This document shows, piece after piece, positions 8,715 through 15,081 of a stretch of DNA of 64,000 nucleotides (position 1 is the first letter of the stretch; each line of letters starts with the position of its first letter). The stretch comes from Naasia sp. (GTDB lineage Bacteria > Actinomycetota > Actinomycetes > Actinomycetales > Microbacteriaceae), in assembly GCF_025465545.1 (NCBI RefSeq), contig NZ_JAODMK010000015.1, forward strand, positions 30,803-94,802, in the 5' to 3' direction. The position numbers and the translations under genes are program-made. The notes beneath the pieces were generated by a model. That model ran no database searches. It was not told the origin of the DNA and saw only the letters and a program-made list of their open reading frames with translations.

Positions 8715-8771
8715 CGAGGTGGCACTGGTTGCTGCCACTTCGCCGAGGTGACAGCACCAGGTGCCACCTCG
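8715..8771. repeat. 57-nt palindromic repeat, copy A
   Basis: A near-perfect hairpin. The outer 11-bp arms are CGAGGTGGCAC and GTGCCACCTCG; inside, TGCTG pairs with CAGCA and CCACTTC with GAGGTGA around a GCC loop. The 29 bases 8731-8759 are identical to 9741-9769 in copy B, exactly 1010 bp away. It lies between the Liv terminator and the DUF559 nuclease gene and does not encode protein here. It looks like a REP-type element; mobility is inference. Confidence 0.8.
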
Positions 8772-8828
8772 CGGGAGGCTGTGGAGGCGGTCGGTGCAGG
8801 TTGCACAGGATGAGGGATCCTTCCCGGC

Positions 8829-9761
8829 ATGCCGAGACCCACCACCCCCCTTCCCCACTGGGCAGACGAGCCGTTCCGGGTTCGAGACGCCTCCGCACGA
8901 GGCGTCGGGACCGGGCGTCTCCGAGGCCGCGACCTCGCGGCTCCCTACCGTGGCGTTCGCTCCCCCGGCACCGCTCGGCACTCGGTGCTCGAGCGCTGCG
9001 CGGCCTACAGCGCTGTGATGGCGCCCTGGGCCTTCTTCAGCCACCGCACGGCGGGACGGATCCACGGTCTGCCGCTCCCGGGCCGCGAGGAGGACGAGCT
9101 CCTGCACGTCTGCGTCTACAAGCCCGAGCGCGCGCCGCGGGCGGAGGGAATCGTCGGGCACCACGCCACCCTCGGCACGACCGACACCGTGATGAGCTTC
9201 GGCTGGTCCGTCACCTCGCCCGCACACACGCTGCGCCAACTCGCATCGGAGCTCTCGGTGGACGACCTGGTGGTGGTGGGAGACGCGCTGGTGGCTCGGG
9301 CCAAGCCTCTCTGCACGCCGGAGGAACTGGCCAACCTCCTGCCGGGCGCAGGCGGGATGCGCGGCGCCGTGAAGCTGCGTGACGCGGTGCGGCTGATCCG
9401 TGCGGGGTCGGAATCTCCGATGGAGACCCGGCTGCGGCTCCTCCTCGTCCGTGCCGGCCTTCCGGAACCGGCCCTCAACGTGGACATCCGGAACCGGCAC
9501 GGCCGCTTCGTCGCCCGCGGCGATCTCGTCTACGAGAAGGAGCGGGTGGTCGTCGAATACGACGGCGACCAGCACCGCAGCGACCGAGGGCAGTACGAGC
9601 GGGACGTGGACCGGCTGGAGCAGCTCGGGGACGAGGGCTGGCGGGTGCTCCGAATCCTGCGACACCACATGGCGGCCCCGCAGACCGTCGCCGCTCGTGT
9701 CCGTGACGCCTGCGCCGGCCCTCGCGAGGTGACACATGGTGCTGCCACTTCGCCGAGGTGA
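8829..9761 (+). CDS. DUF559-domain (Vsr/restriction-fold) endonuclease with AbiEi-like N-terminal part
   Basis: A 310-residue protein. Its N-terminal half (about 40-110, SAVMAPWAFFSHRTAGRIHG) is like the AbiEi-type domain often fused to DUF559. The C-terminal half is a PD-(D/E)XK nuclease fold: SPMETRLRLLL (about 196), GDLVY with Asp near 231, VVVEYDGDQHR near 240, then GWRVLRIL. The catalytic acidic residues are present. The last 13 codons, ending REVTHGAATSPR, are read from palindrome copy B, so repeat and gene are physically fused. Another copy lies 58 bp before the start. The ribosome binding site is weak. Cellular role and target are unknown. Confidence 0.8.
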   Translation: MPRPTTPLPHWADEPFRVRDASARGVGTGRLRGRDLAAPYRGVRSPGTARHSVLERCAAYSAVMAPWAFFSHRTAGRIHGLPLPGREEDELLHVCVYKPERAPRAEGIVGHHATLGTTDTVMSFGWSVTSPAHTLRQLASELSVDDLVVVGDALVARAKPLCTPEELANLLPGAGGMRGAVKLRDAVRLIRAGSESPMETRLRLLLVRAGLPEPALNVDIRNRHGRFVARGDLVYEKERVVVEYDGDQHRSDRGQYERDVDRLEQLGDEGWRVLRILRHHMAAPQTVAARVRDACAGPREVTHGAATSPR

Positions 9762-9781
9762 CAGCACCACGCGCCACCTCG
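9725..9781. repeat. 57-nt palindromic repeat, copy B, overlapping the DUF559 gene end
   Basis: Same length and fold as copy A at 8715-8771, and identical over 29 bases (9741-9769). The outer arms are slightly diverged (CGAGGTGACAC against GCGCCACCTCG), while the inner stem is kept. The DUF559 reading frame enters the repeat at 9723-9725 and stops at TGA 9759-9761. The repeat also lies 16 bp from the end of the convergent hydrolase gene, so the hairpin could terminate both transcripts. Confidence 0.8.
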
Positions 9782-9797
9782 GCAGGCGGCCGGGACG

Positions 9798-11456
9798 TCA
9801 GCGGCGGCGTACCGGGAGGATCAGGCGCGAGTCGTGCCGACCACCGGTGTGCAGCACCTGCGGCCCGGTGTTGATGTCCGACTCGTGCCGCGCGTAGACG
9901 AGCGGCTTGCGGTAGTGCTTGATGTCGTAGCCCTGCACGACGAGGACCAGGCTGTCCCCGGCGGCGAAGCGCGTGCCCGACGGGAGGATCTCGATGTCGA
10001 GCCGGCTGGGACCGTCGTCCTCGAGCGGGAGCGCGCGGCGATGCGCCAGGACCGGCAGGAACGACGTCGACCGCTCCTCATCGAGCTCCCGGTGGGACGC
10101 GCGGAGCCAGCCGAGCGCGACCGGGCCATCCTCGAACTGCGCGTAGTACGGGAACGGCACGATGCGGCCCTCCCCGTCGCGCTTGAACAGGCCGACGAAC
10201 ACGTCCATGTCTGCCGCCTTCGGGGCGGACATGTGCAGCACGGCCCGGCTGTGCCCGACGATGTCGGTGGGCTCCGCGAACCGGTGCTCGAAGACGAGCC
10301 GCTCGGCCGCGAACGGGTCGCCGAGCCCGTGGTACTCGGCCGTCGCCTCCTGCGGAGGTGCGTCTGCGGTGAGGAGGCCGGTCGAGGCGTCGAGGTGCAG
10401 CTCCCGGTAGTCGATGTCCGGCAGCGGCCACCCCGTCGACTCGATGAACTCCCCCTCGTAGTAGCCGGTGCGGAGCTCGGCACGCACGCGCGGCCACGCC
10501 TCCACGTCGTTGGCGGCATCCTTCAGGAAGCGGTCGAAGAAGTCGCGCTGCAGCTCCACGTTCTCAGGAAGGTAGTACTCGGCCCACTTCTTGCGTCCGT
10601 GCACGTAGAGCCACTTCTGCGGCGACGAGATCCGGCGGAAGCCCTCGAGGGTCCCCCGGGTGTGCAGCCCCTGATCCGACCAGCTGCCGACCACGAAGGC
10701 GGGCACCGTGATCGCCTCGAGGTCGGCGGCCTTGGACGCCCAGAACTCGTCGAAGAAGGGATGCTCGCGGGTCTCCAGCTCGAGATCCTCGATGGGCCCC
10801 GTCGACGCGCCCCAGCGCTCCCAGATGTACGGCCAGAACGACGTCTCCGGGATGCCGCCGTGGCGGGCGACCTCGCGGTAGGTGTCCGACCAGCCCTCCC
10901 ACGGGTTGATCGCGGCGAGGTGCGGCGGGTGCAGCGCGGCGACCCGCCACTGTGCGACGGTCAGGTAGGAGACGCCGGACAGGCCGACCTTTCCGTTGCT
11001 CCAGTCCTGCACCCCGGCCCACTCGATCAAGTCGTAGAAGTCCTCCGCCTCCTCTGGCGACAGGTAGCTCGCGGGGCCCTTCGCGTACCACGTGCCCGGG
11101 ATGTCGGCGATCACGATGGCATAGCCGCGCGGCACCCAGTAGACCGGGTCAGGGCCCTCGAAGGTGGTCAGGTCGCTCATGTGCTCGGGCTTCACGCCGC
11201 TGGCCGGATAGATCTGGCCGATGGGGGCCGGGTCGTGCTTGCCGTAGGGCGACCAGGCGATCAGGGGCGGCACCGGATCCCCGTCCCGGGGGCGGTAGAC
11301 GTCCGCCTGCACGGTGCGCCCCGAGCGGGTGCGAACCTCCACGTCCCGCTCGATGATCATGTCGTCCCGCGTCTCGGTCCGCGGCTGCGGCGGGACACCC
11401 CGCCGGGACTCCGGGGTGCTGCGGGGTGGGCGGAGCGGATACGGGGACTCGGGCAT
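9798..11456 (-). CDS. CocE/NonD-family serine hydrolase (X-Pro dipeptidyl-peptidase S15-like)
   Basis: A 552-residue alpha/beta-hydrolase of the CocE/NonD family. The oxyanion tyrosine region SPYGKHDP is near residue 70. The nucleophile lies in GLSGVSYL (about 158-165; the usual GVSYLG ends in T here). The C-terminal jelly-roll domain starts near residue 330 and includes FAAGDSLVLVVQGYD. There is no signal peptide, so it is probably cytoplasmic. Members cleave esters or amides of bulky acyl groups. It is last of three minus-strand genes (aldehyde dehydrogenase, MFS carrier, hydrolase). The start at 11456 has AGAAGAGAG upstream; a start at Met33 is possible. Confidence 0.85.
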   Translation of the reverse strand: MPESPYPLRPPRSTPESRRGVPPQPRTETRDDMIIERDVEVRTRSGRTVQADVYRPRDGDPVPPLIAWSPYGKHDPAPIGQIYPASGVKPEHMSDLTTFEGPDPVYWVPRGYAIVIADIPGTWYAKGPASYLSPEEAEDFYDLIEWAGVQDWSNGKVGLSGVSYLTVAQWRVAALHPPHLAAINPWEGWSDTYREVARHGGIPETSFWPYIWERWGASTGPIEDLELETREHPFFDEFWASKAADLEAITVPAFVVGSWSDQGLHTRGTLEGFRRISSPQKWLYVHGRKKWAEYYLPENVELQRDFFDRFLKDAANDVEAWPRVRAELRTGYYEGEFIESTGWPLPDIDYRELHLDASTGLLTADAPPQEATAEYHGLGDPFAAERLVFEHRFAEPTDIVGHSRAVLHMSAPKAADMDVFVGLFKRDGEGRIVPFPYYAQFEDGPVALGWLRASHRELDEERSTSFLPVLAHRRALPLEDDGPSRLDIEILPSGTRFAAGDSLVLVVQGYDIKHYRKPLVYARHESDINTGPQVLHTGGRHDSRLILPVRRR

Positions 11457-11492
11457 CGGCGGCGTCGTCTCTCTTCTCGATGGGGTTGCAGG

Positions 11493-12734
11493 TCAGGTGG
11501 GAGGAGCGGGGGTCGAAGCTGCCGGAGCCCGCTGCGAACGGGCGACGGTCCAGACGATGAGGATGCCGAAGGCGACGAGTGCCACCGCCACCAGGATCAG
11601 CGGAGCCGCCCAGCCGCCGGTGGCGTCGTGGACCGCGCCGAGCACGGTGGGCGCCGTGGCGCCGCCGAATCCGTAGCCGACGCCCTGCGTCACCGCGGAG
11701 AGGCGACGGGCATGCATGCCGTTGCGCGCGATCTCGACGATGATCACGAAGACGAGGGTGATGCCCGCGCCCTGGGCGGCTCCCGCGAAGATCGACCAGG
11801 CGAGCCACGCCTGGGGGGCGAGGAGCAGGCCGAGAGGAACCGCGAGCCAGCCGACCGCCATCGCGACCGTGACGGGGAGCAGGCCGACCCGCCGCGCGGC
11901 CAGCGGGACGCCGAGGGAACCCGCGAGGCCGAACAGCTGGAACACGGTGGCGGCAGATCCCGCCTGGGTGGCATCGAAGCCGAGATCGTCCCGGAGGAGG
12001 GTCGGGAGCCAGGCCGAGATGCCGTAGTAGGCGAAGCCCTGACCGATGAAGGCCACCGCGAGCAGAGTGCCGGTCAGCGCGTCGCTGCGGCGCCCCGAGC
12101 GCCCCTCGGCGGACTCCTCATCGGCGCGCTCGGCCGCCGTCAGGGGCTCCGCGCGCTCGACGAGAAGGGCCCTCCTGCGCTCCGCGAACAGCCAGAGACC
12201 GAGGACCACCGCGGTGAAGACCGCCCACCACACGAGCGCCACCCGCCAGCCGGCGAGCTCGGCGAGCGGAGCCGTCGCGAACGTGCCGATGACCGAACCC
12301 AGGTTGAGCGCGCCCGTGTAGAGGGCGGTGGCGACGCGTGCCCGATCGGCCGAGACCTCGCGGCGGATCAGGACGGGAACGACGACGTTCCCCACCGTGA
12401 TGAACGCGCCCATCAGGATGGTGCCCGCGACGACGGCCTCCGCTCCCCCGGCGGATCGGACTATGGTGCCGAGGATCACACCCAGGATCGCCAGCGTCGT
12501 TGCGAGGTCCGGGCCCAGGCGCGCGATGAGGAAGGACGCCACCGGGGTCACCAGTGCGAAGCACAGCACCGGCACACTGGTCAGCAGGCCCGCCTGCGCC
12601 GAGCTCAAGGAGAGGTCGACCTTGATGTCGGCGAGGACCGGCGCCACGGCGATGATCGGTCCCCGCAGGATGAGGCCGAGCGCGATGATGGCTGCGGCGA
12701 CCAGCCACGGCGCCCGGAAAGGTGCTGCGCGCAT
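11493..12734 (-). CDS. MFS transporter of the CynX/NimT type
   Basis: A 413-residue, twelve-helix major-facilitator protein. It starts MRAAPFRAPWLVAAAIIALG, has the SSAQAGLLTSVPVLCFALV segment typical of CynX/NimT carriers and a charged central loop (about 185-215) between helices 6 and 7. Relatives move cyanate, nitroimidazoles or small organic anions. It is 36 bp upstream of the hydrolase gene and 76 bp downstream of the aldehyde dehydrogenase, so it may import or export the substrate of that pair. The substrate is unknown. Confidence 0.85.
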   Translation of the reverse strand: MRAAPFRAPWLVAAAIIALGLILRGPIIAVAPVLADIKVDLSLSSAQAGLLTSVPVLCFALVTPVASFLIARLGPDLATTLAILGVILGTIVRSAGGAEAVVAGTILMGAFITVGNVVVPVLIRREVSADRARVATALYTGALNLGSVIGTFATAPLAELAGWRVALVWWAVFTAVVLGLWLFAERRRALLVERAEPLTAAERADEESAEGRSGRRSDALTGTLLAVAFIGQGFAYYGISAWLPTLLRDDLGFDATQAGSAATVFQLFGLAGSLGVPLAARRVGLLPVTVAMAVGWLAVPLGLLLAPQAWLAWSIFAGAAQGAGITLVFVIIVEIARNGMHARRLSAVTQGVGYGFGGATAPTVLGAVHDATGGWAAPLILVAVALVAFGILIVWTVARSQRAPAASTPAPPT

Positions 12735-12765
12735 GCCGTCCGTTCTGCGCTGTTGGCGTGCTGAG

Positions 12766-12794
12766 GGCCGGGACGGCTCGGTGCCGTCCCGGCC
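12766..12794 (-). terminator. Intercistronic hairpin between aldehyde dehydrogenase and MFS genes
   Basis: Perfect 11-bp GC-rich stem (GGCCGGGACGG / CCGTCCCGGCC) with a seven-base loop, without a clear T-run. Its place inside the operon suggests attenuation or message protection, giving more dehydrogenase than carrier. Confidence 0.55.
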
Positions 12795-12810
12795 AGGTTG
12801 ACGGGACGGG

Positions 12811-14271
12811 TCAGGCCGGCAGTGCGACGCTGTGGGTGTCCATGAACTCCCGCAGCCCCTCGATGCCCATCTCCCGGCCCAGGCCGGACCCCTTCACTCC
12901 CCCGAACGGCGCGCGCTGGTCGAGCACGGCGGCGCTGTGCGCGTTCACGAAGACGTAGCCGGCCTGCAGACGGCCGCCGATCTCTGCCGCCTTGGCCCGA
13001 TCGGTCGTCCACACGGATGCGCAGAGGCCCGCCCACGTGTCGTTGGCTGCGGCGACTCCCTGGTCCTCGTCGTCGAACGGGAGAATCGGGATGGTGGGGC
13101 CGAACTGCTCCTCGGTCACCACGCGCAGCGTCGGGTCGGGATCCAGCACGAGCGAGGGCCGAAGGAAGTTGCCGGCGGCGAACTCGCCTCGCGGAAGCTC
13201 GCCGAACTCCCGGATCTCCGCGCCGGCTGCCCGTGCCTCGCCGAGCAGCTCCTCGACGAACGCCTTCTGGGACGGCGCATGCAGCGGGCCCATGGTCGTG
13301 CTGGGGTCGCGCCCGTCGCCGAGCACCACCTTCTCCAGCCGGGCGCCCAGCCCGTCGACGACCTCCTGGTAGCGGGAGCGGTCGACATAGACGCGCTTGG
13401 CGGCCATGCAGATCTGCCCGGTCGTGTCGAAGATGCCGTGGTAGAGCGCATCCAGGCCCTCGTCGCCGAGGTCCGCGTCCTTGAGGATGACGGCCGCGTC
13501 GTTGCCGCCCAGCTCGAGCGCCACCTTGGTCAGCGACTTGGACGCCATCTCCATGATCCTGTTGCCGCCGCGGACGGAGCCGGTGAAGTGCACCATCGAC
13601 ACGTCCCGGTTGGACACGAGCGGCTCGCCGATCACGGCATCCTGGCCCGTGACGACGTTGAGCACGCCCGGCGGCAGGTGCTCCGCCATCCGGCGAACCA
13701 GCAGCGAGGTGGCGAGGGGGGCCGAGGGCGGCGGCTTGAGGATGACGGTGTTGCCGGCGACGAGCGCGTACGGCAGGGAGGCGCCGAGGATCGCGAGCGG
13801 CCAGTTGAAGGGGACGATGATGGTGACGACCCCGCGCGGGACGTAGCTGATGATCGTCTCGTTGGGCGGGCCGGGCAGCGTCGTGGTCTCGTCCACCTGG
13901 TCCGCCAGCCCGGTCGCGAGGCCGCATCGGAAGCCGAACACGAAGACGTCGCCGCGCGCCTCGTCGAGGACCTTGCCGTTCTCGCGGGACAGGATGTCCG
14001 CGTGCTCCTCGAAGTGCTCGCCGATCGCCGCGACCGCGGCATCGATCTGCGCGGCACGCTCCTTCGGGGAGAGCGCCGCCCAACCGGGGAAGGCGGACTT
14101 CGCGGCCTGCACGGCCTGGAGAGCCTGGTCGCGGGACGCGCCTGCGGCCGTTCCGATGGTTCCGCCGCGAGCCGGGTCGACGACGGTGAGAACGCCCTCG
14201 TCCCCGTCTGCCTCCTTGCCGTCGATGAACAGGCGGGTCGTGACCGCGACCGGCGACTCAGCAATCGTCAT
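12811..14271 (-). CDS. NAD(P)-dependent aldehyde dehydrogenase
   Basis: A 486-residue member of the ALDH superfamily, oxidising an aldehyde to a carboxylate. The catalytic Glu lies in LELGGNDAAVILKDADLG (about 253) and the catalytic Cys in TTGQICMAAKRVYV (about 287). The cofactor region has FTGSVRGGNRIM. ATG 14271 is favoured over 14283 because GGAGGA sits four bases before it. A good promoter lies 56 bp upstream, so this gene opens the operon with the MFS carrier and CocE-type hydrolase. The hydrolase could release a carbonyl compound that this enzyme oxidises (inference). Confidence 0.9.
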   Translation of the reverse strand: MTIAESPVAVTTRLFIDGKEADGDEGVLTVVDPARGGTIGTAAGASRDQALQAVQAAKSAFPGWAALSPKERAAQIDAAVAAIGEHFEEHADILSRENGKVLDEARGDVFVFGFRCGLATGLADQVDETTTLPGPPNETIISYVPRGVVTIIVPFNWPLAILGASLPYALVAGNTVILKPPPSAPLATSLLVRRMAEHLPPGVLNVVTGQDAVIGEPLVSNRDVSMVHFTGSVRGGNRIMEMASKSLTKVALELGGNDAAVILKDADLGDEGLDALYHGIFDTTGQICMAAKRVYVDRSRYQEVVDGLGARLEKVVLGDGRDPSTTMGPLHAPSQKAFVEELLGEARAAGAEIREFGELPRGEFAAGNFLRPSLVLDPDPTLRVVTEEQFGPTIPILPFDDEDQGVAAANDTWAGLCASVWTTDRAKAAEIGGRLQAGYVFVNAHSAAVLDQRAPFGGVKGSGLGREMGIEGLREFMDTHSVALPA

Positions 14272-14299
14272 TGAATCCTCCATGGGTTCCCAGGGGTCG

Positions 14300-14311
14300 G
14301 GGCTCGAGCCC
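14300..14311. promoter_or_regulatory. Palindrome in the aldehyde dehydrogenase leader
   Basis: The perfect palindrome GGGCTCGAGCCC lies between the predicted transcription start and the ribosome binding site, an operator-like position. No regulator gene is adjacent, so the binding protein is unknown. Confidence 0.35.
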
Positions 14312-14333
14312 GGTGACCAGCCCGGTGTCAGTG

Positions 14334-14362
14334 ACGCTACCCGCGGCCGCAGAACCGGTCAA
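14334..14362 (-). promoter_or_regulatory. Sigma70-type promoter of the aldehyde dehydrogenase operon
   Basis: TTGACC (14357-14362, complement) and TAGCGT (14334-14339) are separated by exactly 17 bp. Transcription would start near 14327, about 56 bases before the start codon. Confidence 0.6.
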
Positions 14363-14469
14363 CGAGATTGTCGTCACTCCCAGCGACATTCTGCGGCGAC
14401 GGCGGGCGCCGCATTCGGTGCGGCGGCGACTCTGCATCCGGTCCCGCGGGGCCCGTGCCGCCCGGCGCC

Positions 14470-15081
14470 TCAGTCGTCGGGCTCACCCGCACCATCGGTG
14501 CAGGGATTGCCGGGTTCCGGCGCCTGTGGACCACCGGCGAACAGAGCCAGGAACTGGGGAATGCGGGGATCGCTCGCCGATGCCACCCTCAGCTGCCGTC
14601 CCCACGCGGTGAGGATCACCTGATCGTCGGGATCGTCGTAGGGGCTCAGGATGATGTAACGCTCCCGGCCGATGTACGCCGCCTGGACGGTGTGTTCGAG
14701 CTCGTGCACGTCGGCGACGGGGAGGCTCGGCGGATACGTGACCCAGGCGGCTCCGTGCTCCATGGAATGCACCGCCAGCTCCGGGGGGACCGGGATCGAG
14801 TACACGCCGCAGTTGGCCCACACCGGGGCGTGATCGCCGCCTGCCGGCGGCCGCAGCGGGTAGTCCACAGGAGTGGTCACGTGGTTGCGGGAGGCGATGG
14901 CGTACTCCTGGGTGCCCTCGGGACCCTTCGGGACCTCGACGTGGTGCTCGCCCCAGCCGTTCAGGACCCCCAGGACGGCGGTCAGGATGCAGGCGGCCCC
15001 GAGCAGGGAGACGAACCAGAGCACGCCCGGACGGCTGTCCCGAGGGCGCACCGGAGCGCTAGGACTGAGGGACTTGCTCAT
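14470..15081 (-). CDS. DUF3105 membrane-anchored protein, third gene of the peptide-export locus
   Basis: A 203-residue protein with one membrane segment (about 19-41, WFVSLLGAACILTAVLGVL) and a large C-terminal DUF3105 domain outside it. Typical DUF3105 blocks are present: PPAGGDHAPVWANCGVY (about 80-96), VHSMEHGAAWVTY (about 104-116) and HELEHTVQAAYIG. The several histidines with one cysteine could bind a metal, but no function is established. Its ATG overlaps the end of the exporter gene by 23 bases, so translation is coupled. That coupling suggests a job in maturing, folding or sensing the exported peptide (inference). Confidence 0.8.
   Translation of the reverse strand: MSKSLSPSAPVRPRDSRPGVLWFVSLLGAACILTAVLGVLNGWGEHHVEVPKGPEGTQEYAIASRNHVTTPVDYPLRPPAGGDHAPVWANCGVYSIPVPPELAVHSMEHGAAWVTYPPSLPVADVHELEHTVQAAYIGRERYIILSPYDDPDDQVILTAWGRQLRVASASDPRIPQFLALFAGGPQAPEPGNPCTDGAGEPDD

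Noticed and set aside
9834..12764. A 976-codon plus-strand reading frame opposite the CocE-type hydrolase and MFS genes
   Set aside because: Low-complexity composition, no motifs, and both minus-strand genes have clear families. It is a shadow.
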